Assembly (NCBI GenBank): GCA_040954595.2
Contig: CM082592.2
Span: forward strand, 558,001-622,000
DNA: 64,000 bases
Direction of reading: 5' to 3'
Origin: Balanoglossus misakiensis
Taxonomy: Eukaryota; Hemichordata
Shown: in pieces, positions 36,595-46,293 of the stretch
Layout of the letters: the number at the start of each line of letters is the position of its first letter
Position numbering within the stretch: the stretch's first letter is position 1
Translations under genes and position numbers: made by a program
Notes under the pieces: generated by a model
Database searches by the model: none
What the model saw: the letters and a program-made list of their open reading frames with translations, nothing else
What the model was told of the DNA's origin: nothing

Positions 36595-38547
36595 AACGGG
36601 AAAGTATCTCTACCCGTTTGAAACTAAGAAAATAATTTATTCTTATTTATTTTGTAAAAAAGACAATTTTTCGGAAAATGTCGAAAATGGTAATTTTGAC
36701 TTGGGTGATTCAAATTATACCGCCTTTTCTGGAATTTGCAGCACTTTTTACAAGAGAACGACACTTCATGCTCCATAATATTTCCGAAAATGAAGAAAAG
36801 AGTTAATTTTTTAAGATTTTTTTACAATTTACCATTTTTGCCAAAATAAGGCCAAAATGGCTATTTTTTCTTGAATTCCGTCAATATCTCTGCATTTTTA
36901 GAGTGGTAAAAGTTTTAACATACAATCAACATGTCATATATGATCAGGGCACCAAATTCGAAGAACAAAGGTTTTTTTATTTTTTTTCTAAAAATGACAT
37001 TTTCAAGGAAAATTTGGTAAAACGCAATTTTGTCTGCAGTGAGCCAAATTAGACGGTCTTTTGTGGAATTTGTATCGATATATACATACGAAGAGCATTC
37101 TATACTCCATCAGATTTCCGAAAATGTAGAAAACAGGTATTTTTTGTAATTTTCAAAAATTTACCATTTTGACCAAATTGTGGCTAAAATTGTTATTTTC
37201 GTGTTGAATGCCGCCAGTGTCACTGCTTTTAAAAGTCAGAAAAACTTTTAACATACAAGCAATTGTTTATATATGATCAGGTCACCGAATTAAAAAATAA
37301 AGAATGTTTTGCCTAAAAATGACCTTTTTGGTGCAAAATCGAATAAAACGCAATTTTGTATTAAATCAGCTCATTCAGAGTGCTTTTTTGTAATCAGCAC
37401 CATTTTTACATATAATGGAAATTTCATACATCATCAGATATCAAAATATGAAAAAATGAATTAGATATATTTAAGATGATTGTCCAAAATTAGCTGATAT
37501 CTGATAAATGTAGTATTGAACCGTTCTGTTCCCCCCCCCCTACATTACATGCGGTACGCCGATGTCAGCTTACCCGGCAGTACTGCAGGCCGTGCCCCCA
37601 ACTAACGTCGGTGTTTGAAACGCCCTGGTTAAATTCGAGCTTTCTCTACAAATTGACAGGCAATAATGCAGTCCTACCCGAACAAATGTCGAGTGTTGAC
37701 CCGCTGTGACTTTCCCTCTTCGGTTTGCCCGACTTAGCCAACGTCTTTGTACTAGAGTGTCAGGTCTTTTGCAGAGCCAGGCCGAAGGAAGTCCGACTTG
37801 ATCACCGTTGCTAACGAACGCTAGTGTCTGTCATGGTGTGCCGGGGTTTTAGTCGAGCCAGGCCGTAGGAGATCTGACTTGATCATCGTGGTCAATGTAC
37901 GCGTGTTTCCGCTCTAAAGTGCCGGGGCTTCAGCTAAACCAGGCCGTAGGAAATCCGACGTAATCACCGTTGATAACTTACGCCAGTCTGTGTCATATAG
38001 AGCCGGTGCACCAGCCGAGTCACGCCGTAGGAAATCTGACTTGATCAACGTGGTCAATGTACGCCTGTTTCTGCTCTAGAGTGCCGGGGCTTCAGCTGAG
38101 CCAGGCCGTAGGAAACCCGACGTGATTACCGTTATTAACTTACGCCAGTCTGTGTCCTATATATAGTGCCGGGGCATCAGCCGTGCCAGGCCGAAGGAAA
38201 TGTGAGTAGATCAACGTGGTCTCTGTATGCGTGTTTCTGCTCTACAGTGCCAGGGCTTTAGCCAAGCCATGCCGTAGGAAATCTGACTTGATCAACGTTG
38301 CTAACGAACGCTAGTGTCTGTCATAGTGTGCCGGGGTTTCAGTCGAGCCAAGCCGTAGGAGATCAGACTTGATCAACGTGGTCTCTGTACGCGTGTTTCT
38401 GCTCTAGAGTGCCGGGGCTTTATCCAAGCCATGCCGTAGAAAATCTGACTTGATCACCGTTGCTAACGTACGCTAGTGTCTGTCATATTGTGACGGAGAT
38501 TTAGCCGAGCCAGGCCCTAGAAAAATTGACTTGTTCAACGTTACCAG
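36595..38547 (+). repeat. Satellite unit U16, cut by the BEL element
   Basis: Starts with a deletion of about 24 bp (aacgggaaagtatc), absent from its mirror partner R1. Shared with R1: cggaaaatgtcg, gacttggg/gacttgga, gtcagaaaaac, ctctacaaattg, gtgtcaggtc, ctctacagtgcc and gccctagaaaaa. It ends at ttaccag in subrepeat 10, where the LTR begins. Confidence 0.9.
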
Positions 38548-38934
38548 TGTAGTAACCTCGATATGCCGTCTCAAATGGCGCCCTAATTCACATCAAAGGC
38601 CACAGGGTTCTATAGTATTTGCCGTTAACTAACTGGAGCTCACCATCGCCGACGAACATTCCTTGTCAGATGTCACAGAAAACGCTGCTCGGAACTTTAC
38701 ACGAACATTTAATGACTGAACATACAACACTGGCACTGGATGATGCGTCGCGGTGGTTGAAGTTTCCGTAGAAAACTGGCAAAAATCCCCAGGCTAACTG
38801 TGCAAAAGTCCTCACATGTGCGCCATGGAATTTTCCAGATATTTTCTAAACAAAAGCGCATGCGCTAATGTACTCACAGCGCGAGGGCGCTAGACTAAAT
38901 ATTTCAGTTTCTCTAAGAACTGGGCGTCCTTACA
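38548..38934 (-). repeat. BEL/Pao 3' LTR, left arm (387 bp)
   Basis: Reads TGTAAGGACG ... GGTTACTACA on the minus strand, with TG...CA ends, and is the mirror of 45907-46293. The outer end abuts satellite at cgttaccag. No second LTR in direct orientation is present for this half. Confidence 0.85.
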
Positions 38935-39302
38935 CCAGCCCCCAAATTGTTCATGAAAAAACATTAACAATTTCCATCCTAGCAAATTCAAAACGCCAAC
39001 ATCCATATGTGCCGAAATTACATATCAAATAGAAATTACAAAACAATATCTATAAATATCTCGAAACGCGAAGTCGAAAGTTTTTCAGGAAACGCGAATA
39101 CAAGAATCCTTTTCTTCATGAATGTGATGATACATCCTAGACCATGCCCAGACCTCGTCCGGTCAATCATGCTGCCAAGCATGATATCCAACACATCTGT
39201 ACTTCAAAGATGAGATCAAACGCTGGACGTAGTGGATAGACTGGCCACTACTTGAGATCGTTGTTATTACAGCTGCTGGTAACTGCAACCATACCAATAC
39301 CA
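38935..39302 (-). other. BEL/Pao 3' untranslated region, left arm
   Basis: About 368 bp between the pol stop and the LTR, ending (minus strand) with a G-rich polypurine-like tract next to the LTR, the expected plus-strand priming site. No gene is seen in it. Confidence 0.7.
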
Positions 39303-39464
39303 CTAAGTCTGTGCTTCCAGCAATGTGCACAACTTATCATATGGTCTTTCTAAAACACTGGATCTGGTCTTCACCAATACTCGTCTCACCACCCCTTTCC
39401 GATCAGGCATAACTTTGACGATTACACCCAAAGGCCACGCATTTCTGGAGGTGTTCTCATCCTT
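39303..39464 (-). pseudogene. BEL/Pao DUF5641 C-terminal end, left arm
   Basis: The frame reading KDENTSRNAWPLGVIVKVMP then RVLVKTRSSVLERPYDKLCTLLEA is the conserved DUF5641 domain that ends BEL/Pao pol. It is in a different frame from the upstream pol because of an internal deletion at about 39464-39470. It mirrors 45377-45538. Confidence 0.8.
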
Positions 39465-41590
39465 TTCCAATACAAATCTGACAGATACTGCACTTGCTTC
39501 CATCTGTGTACAGCATACAAGTCGTTCTTCTCCGTCACACCAGGGGGTGTTGCTGCTCCCTTCATAGTAAGCAACATAATGGGTGTCAATGCTTTTAAGT
39601 CTCTAACGTCGTCCGACGATACTGTAATCTCATGCGGTCCATCTGTACGACGACTTTTGTTCTTGGCACATCTCAACAATGTGTCACCCACTTTACGTAT
39701 CCAGGCCACTGCTTTCTTCAGTTTATACCAACTGGAGTAGTGGTCTATCATTTTCTGAACCGTCTCCTCCGCATTAACGGACATGGATCGATCCGCCCCT
39801 TTGTCAGGCGTCTGTCGTTCTCCCGAAACAACAGGTACTGTTCCCAACACAACGGGTACAGTTTCTTCTTCCGACCTCAAGGGTTTTCTATGCACTAGTG
39901 CAGATTTCTTCACCTCTGGATCTTCTGGATCTAGCTGTGTATTGTAGCTATCACTTGGCGATTTGTCTTGTGTCTTCCGCAAGAAATCAGGACCACCTAT
40001 CCATCTTTCGTTCTTCAGAAAAGCATCTATTTTCTGACCTCTAGAGCACTCATCTGCCGGGTTGTCACTGGTATTAATGTAGCGCCAGTTCGCTGGGTCT
40101 GATCCTCCTCGAATCACTGCTAGTCTATTCGCCACGAAGGTATGAAATCTTGTGGTTTTGTTGTTTATGTACCGCAGCACGGTTTTGCTATCCGTCCAAA
40201 ACACGGATTCATTGATTGGCAAATCCACCTCATTTCTGAGAAGTTTGTAAAGCCTCACTGCTACAGTAGCTGCAGTTAATTCCATTCGTGGGATCGATAT
40301 TTGCTTCAATGGAGCCACTCTTGCTTTGGCCATCATCAAAGTGCTGTGGATGTTTCCGCTTTTGTCGATCAACCTAAGATATGATACAGCGCCATATCCA
40401 TTTTCGCTGGCATCAGCAAAGTGATGTAGCTGAGCTGTGTCTACTTCACCAAAGTGCTCGGGCTTTATACATCTGGGTACTGCGAAACACTCTTCTAATT
40501 TCGGTAGATCCCTCAACCAATTCTCCCACACTTTGCGTTGTTTTCCAGGAATATCATCATCCCAGCCTAGTTTTGCTTTACACAGCTGCTGCAAAAGCAT
40601 CTTGGGTGGCAGAAGCGCTGGTGCTGCCATGCCCAGTGGGTCGTATAATGAACTAACCACTCCCAGAATTCCTCGTCTGGTCGCTGGTTTCTCTTTAGTA
40701 CGATTTCTGAATCCGAATTCGTCAGATTCCACGTTCCACTGCATACCGAGTGCATGCTCCATTGGCAAGTCATCTTGCTCCAAGTCTAAGTTCTTCACCT
40801 CTATCGCCCTTTGTTCTTCAGGTATTGCTTCCAAAACTGGACGCGTATTGCTGATCCACTTTGTGAGCTTGAACCCTGATTTCTTACAGGTGTCTGTCAG
40901 CCCTTCAGCCAAAGACTTTCCTTCCATCACTGTTGATGCTGCCTTCAACATGTCATCAACGTAGAAGTTTCTAGATATGGTGTTCTTGACACTCAGATCA
41001 GAAGTATTGTCTGAAGCTTTCTTCAACGCGAAGTTTGCACAACTGGGTGACGATGTAGCCCCGAAGATGTGCACTGTCATTCGGTACTCGACAGGAGGTT
41101 CCTCTACATTACCATTAGGCCACCACAGAAAACGCAGGAAATCTCGGTTTTCTTGCGACACGCCAACTTGAGAGAACATAGCCTCTATATCTGACATCAG
41201 TGCTATCCGCTCTTCACGAAAACGTATAAGCACTCCTACAAGTGAACTGGTCAGATCCGGTCCTTGCATTAATTCCTTGTTCAAAGAAGTTCCCTTGTAT
41301 TCTGCACCACAGTCGAAGACTACCCGGATTTTCTGTTTCTGTGGATGGTATACTCCATGATGGGGAAGATACCATTTCTTTCCAGGATTGCCTTCCAATT
41401 CTTCCTGTGGCACCCTTTCAGCATAGCCTTTGTCTATAATACTTTCCATGAAGGTAGTATATTCTTGACGATAGTCATCGTTGTTTCTAAATTTCTTTCC
41501 CAACTGAGAAAGCCGATATTCTACTGCCACTTTGTTGTTTGGCATCGTAACACCGTCATCACGAAACGGTAATGGCACCTGGTAATGACC
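39422..41590 (-). pseudogene. BEL/Pao pol fragment (reverse transcriptase and RNase H), left arm
   Basis: An open frame runs from 41689 to 39422 (755 codons), but its first 35 or so codons, upstream of GHYQVPLPFRDDG, are the antisense of the protease region and arise from the fold-back; the true pol part begins at about 41590. It contains LMSDIEAMF (motif A), IFGATSSPSCANFAL (motif B), FYVDDMLKAA (YVDD), and RNase H motifs FADASENGYG, PRMELTAATV, FWTDSKTVL and NPADECSRG. About eleven residues differ from the right-arm copy over roughly 720. Integrase is deleted, as in the right arm. Confidence 0.9.
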
Positions 41591-42040
41591 AAGGTCAAAT
41601 GTAGATCGAGTGGTCTTAGTGTACAAACGTACGCCTTTATTGACAACGGCAGTGACACAGTATTCTGTACGGAAACACTTCGTCGACAACTGAACGTCGG
41701 TGGTAAGAAAACAAAGATTATGCTGAACACTATCACTGGAAGTAAATCAGCTGATAGTCGTGTTATCAAGGGTCCAGAAGTTTCAGATCTTGATGAGCAT
41801 TACATCATCAAACTTCCAGCTACATATACGCAAGAGAAAATTCCTGCTTCGAAAGATCTCATCGTTACACAAGATGACATTGGCAAGTATCCTTATTTGC
41901 GTAAGGTACGCCTGCCTGAGATAGATGCGGAAATAGGCCTACTCATCGGTGGTAACGTTCCTGAAGCGTTTGAACCATGGGAAGTGATAAACAGTAATGG
42001 AGATGGACCATTTGCCGTACGTACCCGTTTAGGCTGGTTC
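41041..42040. repeat. 1000-bp tandem duplication, first copy
   Basis: Identical to 42041-43040 except for one base visible by eye (cgcagg at 41134 versus cgctgg at 42134). It spans the end of the left BEL arm, the fold-back joint and the start of the plus-strand piece. The border is ambiguous by 1 bp (shared c). Confidence 0.95.
41585..42040 (+). pseudogene. BEL/Pao protease-region fragment (plus strand) in the palindrome centre
   Basis: Same as the first 152 codons of the frame at 42585: aspartic protease motif AFIDNGSDTVF and the following linker to RTRLGWF. It is then cut by the tandem-duplication joint, after which the frame reads antisense sequence and stops at 42058. Confidence 0.9.
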
Positions 42041-42590
42041 AACTGGGTGACGATGTAGCCCCGAAGATGTGCACTGTCATTCGGTACTCGACAGGAGGTT
42101 CCTCTACATTACCATTAGGCCACCACAGAAAACGCTGGAAATCTCGGTTTTCTTGCGACACGCCAACTTGAGAGAACATAGCCTCTATATCTGACATCAG
42201 TGCTATCCGCTCTTCACGAAAACGTATAAGCACTCCTACAAGTGAACTGGTCAGATCCGGTCCTTGCATTAATTCCTTGTTCAAAGAAGTTCCCTTGTAT
42301 TCTGCACCACAGTCGAAGACTACCCGGATTTTCTGTTTCTGTGGATGGTATACTCCATGATGGGGAAGATACCATTTCTTTCCAGGATTGCCTTCCAATT
42401 CTTCCTGTGGCACCCTTTCAGCATAGCCTTTGTCTATAATACTTTCCATGAAGGTAGTATATTCTTGACGATAGTCATCGTTGTTTCTAAATTTCTTTCC
42501 CAACTGAGAAAGCCGATATTCTACTGCCACTTTGTTGTTTGGCATCGTAACACCGTCATCACGAAACGGTAATGGCACCTGGTAATGACC
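42041..42590 (-). pseudogene. BEL/Pao reverse-transcriptase fragment (minus strand) in the palindrome centre
   Basis: Duplicate of 41041-41590: pol from GHYQVPLP to FGATSSPS on the minus strand, cut within motif B. An open frame to 42689 exists only because it runs into antisense protease sequence. It carries Q in DFQRF, as in the right arm, whereas the outer left copy has L. Confidence 0.9.
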
Positions 42591-43040
42591 AAGGTCAAAT
42601 GTAGATCGAGTGGTCTTAGTGTACAAACGTACGCCTTTATTGACAACGGCAGTGACACAGTATTCTGTACGGAAACACTTCGTCGACAACTGAACGTCGG
42701 TGGTAAGAAAACAAAGATTATGCTGAACACTATCACTGGAAGTAAATCAGCTGATAGTCGTGTTATCAAGGGTCCAGAAGTTTCAGATCTTGATGAGCAT
42801 TACATCATCAAACTTCCAGCTACATATACGCAAGAGAAAATTCCTGCTTCGAAAGATCTCATCGTTACACAAGATGACATTGGCAAGTATCCTTATTTGC
42901 GTAAGGTACGCCTGCCTGAGATAGATGCGGAAATAGGCCTACTCATCGGTGGTAACGTTCCTGAAGCGTTTGAACCATGGGAAGTGATAAACAGTAATGG
43001 AGATGGACCATTTGCCGTACGTACCCGTTTAGGCTGGTTC
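42041..43040. repeat. 1000-bp tandem duplication, second copy
   Basis: Second copy of 41041-42040. It begins aactgggtga directly after aggctggttc and ends at aggctggttc, beyond which the right arm continues gtaaatgg. Confidence 0.95.
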
Positions 43041-45419
43041 GTAAATGGTTTCCTTACGGGGGCTGGCGTGTCAGAAAATGAAACTGCCGCAACAGTCTGT
43101 AGAATACAAGTTGGACCGGCGATTGATCAGCAGTTAATCCACCTCTTCAATCACGAGTTCAGCGAGCGCATCATAGATGACAAACCCGAAGATTCGGTTG
43201 AAGATAGAAAGTTCATGAAGATTGCGTACGAACAAACACAGTTTGTTGATGGTCATTACCAGGTGCCATTACCGTTTCGTGATGACGGTGTTACGATGCC
43301 AAACAACAAAGTGGCAGTAGAATATCGGCTTTCTCAGTTGGGAAAGAAATTTAGAAACAACGATGACTGTCGTCAAGAATATACTACCTTCATGGAAAGT
43401 ATTATAGACAAAGGCTATGCTGAAAGGGTGCCACATGAAGAATTGGAAGGCAATCCTGGAAAGAAATGGTATCTTCCCCATCATGGAGTATACCATCCAC
43501 AGAAACAGAAAATCCGGGTAGTCTTCGACTGTGGTGCAGAATACAAGGGAACTTCTTTGAACAAGGAATTAATGCAAGGACCGGATCTGACCAGTTCACT
43601 TGTAGGAGTGCTTATACGTTTTCGTGAAGAGCGGATAGCACTGATGTCAGATATAGAGGCTATGTTCTCTCAAGTTGGCGTGTCGCAAGAAAACCGAGAT
43701 TTCCAGCGTTTTCTGTGGTGGCCTAATGGTAATGTAGAGGAACCTCCTGTCGAGTACCGAATGACAGTGCACATCTTCGGGGCTACATCGTCACCCAGTT
43801 GTGCAAACTTCGCGTTGAAGAAAGCTTCAGACAATACTTCTGATCTGAGTGTCAAGAACACCATATCTAGAAACTTCTACGTTGATGACATGTTGAAGGC
43901 AGCATCAACAGTGATGGAAGGAAAGTCTTTGGCTGAAGGGCTGACTGACACCTGTAAGAAATCAGGGTTCAAGCTCACAAAGTGGATCAGCAATACGCGT
44001 CCAGTTTTGGAAGCAATACCTGAAGAACAAAGGGCGATAGAGGTGAAGAACTTAGACTTGGAGCAAGATGACTTGCCAATGGAGCATGCACTCGGTATGC
44101 AGTGGAACGTGGAATCTGACGAATTCGGATTCAGAAATCGTACTAAAGAGAAACCAGCGACCAGACGAGGAATTCTGGGAGTGGTTAGTTCATTATACGA
44201 CCCACTGGGCATGGCAGCACCAGCGCTTCTGCCACCCAAGATGCTTTTGCAGCAGCTGTGTAAAGCAAAACTAGGCTGGGATGATGATATTCCTGGAAAA
44301 CAACGCAAAGTGTGGGAGAATTGGTTGAGGGATCTACCGAAATTAGAAGAGTGTTTCGCAGTACCCAGATGTATAAAGCCCGAGCACTTTGGTGAAGTAG
44401 ACACAGCTCAGCTACATCACTTTGCTGATGCCAGCGAAAATGGATATGGCGCTGTATCATATCTTAGGTTGATCGACAAAAGCGGAAACATCCACAGCAC
44501 TTTGATGATGGCCAAAGCAAGAGTGGCTCCATTGAAGCAAATATCGATCCCACGAATGGAATTAACTGCAGCTACTGTAGCAGTGAGGCTTGACAAACTT
44601 CTCAGAAAGGAGATGGATTTGCCAATCAATGAATCCGTGTTTTGGACGGATAGCAAAACCGTGCTGCGGTACATAAACAACGAAACCACAAGATGTCATA
44701 CCTTTGTGGCGAATAGACTAGCAGTGATTCGAGGAGGATCAGACCCAGCGAACTGGCGCTACATTAATACCAGTGACAACCCGGCAGATGAGTGCTCTAG
44801 AGGTCAGAAAATAGATGCTTTTCTGAAGAACGAAAGATGGATAGGTGGTCCTGATTTCTTGCGGAAGACACAAGACAAATCGCCAAGTGATAGCTACAAT
44901 ACACAGCTAGATCCAGAAGATCCAGAGGTGAAGAAATCTGCACTAGTGCATAGAAAACCCTTGAGGTCGGAAGAAGAAACTGTACCCGTTGTGTTGGGAA
45001 CAGTACCTGTTGTTTCGGGAGAACGACAGACGCCTGACAAAGGGGCGGATCGATCCATGTCCGTTAATGCGGAGGAGACGGTTCAGAAAATGATAGACCA
45101 CTACTCCAGTTGGTATAAACTGAAGAAAGCAGTGGCCTGGATACGTAAAGTGGGTGACACATTGTTGAGATGTGCCAAGAACAAAAGTCGTCGTACAGAT
45201 GGACCGCATGAGATTACAGTATCGTCGGACGACGTTAGAGACTTTAAAGCATTGACACCCAGTATGTTGCTTACTATGAAGGGAGCAGCAACACCCCCTG
45301 GTGTGACGGAGAAGAACGACTTGTATGCTGTACACAGATGGAAGCAATTGCAGTATTTGTCAGATTTGTATTGGAAAAGGATGAGAACACCTCCAGAAAT
45401 GCGTGGCCTTTGGGTGTAA
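42585..45419 (+). CDS. BEL/Pao pol polyprotein fragment: protease, reverse transcriptase, RNase H
   Basis: 944 codons, fully open. The ATG at 42585 is formed at the fold-back joint, so it is not the natural start. Domains: aspartic protease-like D20-N-G-S (residues 17-30); linker; reverse transcriptase about 230-540 with motif A LMSDIEAMF (D356), FGATSSPSCANF about 398-410, and YVDD 432-435; RNase H with D615 (FADASENG), E659 (PRMELTAA), D689 (FWTDSKTV) and D731/D735 (DNPADECSRG). After residue about 886 (SSDDVRD) it jumps to LTPSMLLTMKGAATPPGV and RWKQLQYLSDLYW, i.e. the integrase end and DUF5641 start, so the zinc-binding and catalytic integrase core are deleted. The last residues (MRTPPEMRGLWV) are out of frame. 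Proteolytic and RT activity are plausible from the motifs; integration is not. Confidence 0.93.
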   Translation: MTKVKCRSSGLSVQTYAFIDNGSDTVFCTETLRRQLNVGGKKTKIMLNTITGSKSADSRVIKGPEVSDLDEHYIIKLPATYTQEKIPASKDLIVTQDDIGKYPYLRKVRLPEIDAEIGLLIGGNVPEAFEPWEVINSNGDGPFAVRTRLGWFVNGFLTGAGVSENETAATVCRIQVGPAIDQQLIHLFNHEFSERIIDDKPEDSVEDRKFMKIAYEQTQFVDGHYQVPLPFRDDGVTMPNNKVAVEYRLSQLGKKFRNNDDCRQEYTTFMESIIDKGYAERVPHEELEGNPGKKWYLPHHGVYHPQKQKIRVVFDCGAEYKGTSLNKELMQGPDLTSSLVGVLIRFREERIALMSDIEAMFSQVGVSQENRDFQRFLWWPNGNVEEPPVEYRMTVHIFGATSSPSCANFALKKASDNTSDLSVKNTISRNFYVDDMLKAASTVMEGKSLAEGLTDTCKKSGFKLTKWISNTRPVLEAIPEEQRAIEVKNLDLEQDDLPMEHALGMQWNVESDEFGFRNRTKEKPATRRGILGVVSSLYDPLGMAAPALLPPKMLLQQLCKAKLGWDDDIPGKQRKVWENWLRDLPKLEECFAVPRCIKPEHFGEVDTAQLHHFADASENGYGAVSYLRLIDKSGNIHSTLMMAKARVAPLKQISIPRMELTAATVAVRLDKLLRKEMDLPINESVFWTDSKTVLRYINNETTRCHTFVANRLAVIRGGSDPANWRYINTSDNPADECSRGQKIDAFLKNERWIGGPDFLRKTQDKSPSDSYNTQLDPEDPEVKKSALVHRKPLRSEEETVPVVLGTVPVVSGERQTPDKGADRSMSVNAEETVQKMIDHYSSWYKLKKAVAWIRKVGDTLLRCAKNKSRRTDGPHEITVSSDDVRDFKALTPSMLLTMKGAATPPGVTEKNDLYAVHRWKQLQYLSDLYWKRMRTPPEMRGLWV

Positions 45420-45538
45420 TCGTCAAAGTTATGCCTGATCGGAAAGGGGTGGTGAGACGAGTATTGGTGAAGACCAGATCCAGTGTTTTAGAAAGACCAT
45501 ATGATAAGTTGTGCACATTGCTGGAAGCACAGACTTAG
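45377..45538 (+). pseudogene. BEL/Pao DUF5641 C-terminal end, right arm
   Basis: In frame 2, overlapping the last codons of the frame above: KDENTSRNAWPLGVIVKVMP to LCTLLEAQT and TAG at 45536-45538. About 40-50 codons of DUF5641 between QYLSDLYW and KDENT are missing compared with the usual domain, which caused the frame change. Confidence 0.82.
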
Positions 45539-45906
45539 TGGTATTGGTATGGTTGCAGTTACCAGCAGCTGTAATAACAACGATCTCAAGTAGTGGCCAG
45601 TCTATCCACTACGTCCAGCGTTTGATCTCATCTTTGAAGTACAGATGTGTTGGATATCATGCTTGGCAGCATGATTGACCGGACGAGGTCTGGGCATGGT
45701 CTAGGATGTATCATCACATTCATGAAGAAAAGGATTCTTGTATTCGCGTTTCCTGAAAAACTTTCGACTTCGCGTTTCGAGATATTTATAGATATTGTTT
45801 TGTAATTTCTATTTGATATGTAATTTCGGCACATATGGATGTTGGCGTTTTGAATTTGCTAGGATGAAAATTGTTAATGTTTTTTCATGAACAATTTGGG
45901 GGCTGG
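45539..45906 (+). other. BEL/Pao 3' untranslated region and polypurine-like tract, right arm
   Basis: 368 bp without a convincing reading frame. It ends AATTTGGGGGCTGG at 45893-45906, immediately before the LTR, where the polypurine primer is expected. Confidence 0.7.
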
Positions 45907-46293
45907 TGTAAGGACGCCCAGTTCTTAGAGAAACTGAAATATTTAGTCTAGCGCCCTCGCGCTGTGAGTACATTAGCGCATGCGCTTTTGTTTAGAAAAT
46001 ATCTGGAAAATTCCATGGCGCACATGTGAGGACTTTTGCACAGTTAGCCTGGGGATTTTTGCCAGTTTTCTACGGAAACTTCAACCACCGCGACGCATCA
46101 TCCAGTGCCAGTGTTGTATGTTCAGTCATTAAATGTTCGTGTAAAGTTCCGAGCAGCGTTTTCTGTGACATCTGACAAGGAATGTTCGTCGGCGATGGTG
46201 AGCTCCAGTTAGTTAACGGCAAATACTATAGAACCCTGTGGCCTTTGATGTGAATTAGGGCGCCATTTGAGACGGCACATCGAGGTTACTACA
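45907..46293 (+). repeat. BEL/Pao 3' LTR, right arm (387 bp)
   Basis: TGTAAGGACG ... GGTTACTACA, with TG...CA ends. It starts right after the polypurine-like tract and ends against satellite ctggtaacg. It mirrors 38548-38934 with very few differences (for example gtgccg/atgccg near the outer end). No AATAAA was found in it. Confidence 0.85.

Larger units (their letters stand above)
1..38547 (+). repeat. Left satellite array, 2.05-kb units in + orientation
   Basis: Sixteen units (1843 to 2462 bp, commonly about 2045-2060) follow head to tail, interrupted once by a LINE. Each has an AT-rich half, a run of C on the + strand, and a GC-richer half of about 82-bp subrepeats. Copies are very similar by eye, differing by scattered substitutions, homopolymer changes and whole-subrepeat gains or losses. 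No unit has a long ATG-started reading frame. The array ends abruptly at the BEL/Pao LTR at 38548. I do not recognise the family; satellite function (centromeric, heterochromatic or other) cannot be decided from sequence. Confidence 0.95.
38548..41590 (-). mobile_element. BEL/Pao retrotransposon 3' half, left (inverted) arm
   Basis: Reverse complement of 43251-46293 with no length difference (mirror sum 84841 at both ends). It holds a 3' LTR, an untranslated region, the DUF5641 end, RNase H and reverse transcriptase. The 5' LTR, gag and protease are absent on this strand; the element instead folds back at 41581-41590 into a plus-strand piece. It cannot be autonomous. Confidence 0.92.
42585..46293 (+). 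mobile_element. BEL/Pao retrotransposon 3' part, right arm
   Basis: Runs from the protease region through reverse transcriptase, RNase H and the DUF5641 end to a 3' LTR, all in + orientation. Lacking are the 5' LTR, primer-binding site, gag, and the integrase zinc-binding and catalytic domains. With the left arm it forms two head-to-head 3' halves. The element family is recognisable as BEL/Pao by its protease/RT/RNase H order, YVDD box and DUF5641. Confidence 0.92.

Noticed and set aside
38881-38895. Short match gagggcgctaga between the BEL LTR and the first bases of the LINE (7637-7648)
   Set aside because: About 12 bp, no flanking similarity; most likely chance.
40437-40964. 175-codon plus-strand frame opposite BEL pol (and its mirror 43877-44404, and other antisense frames of 60-134 codons)
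   Set aside because: Shadow frames antisense to well-identified reverse transcriptase/RNase H coding sequence.
38548-46293. Palindromic artefact from a missed sequencing adapter
   Set aside because: Such artefacts have no spacer and nearly identical arms all the way out. Here there is a spacer of at least 660 bp, arm-specific deletions (24 bp in U16), different subrepeat losses and an arm-specific BEL fragment. Assembly error at the 1000-bp duplication itself remains possible.
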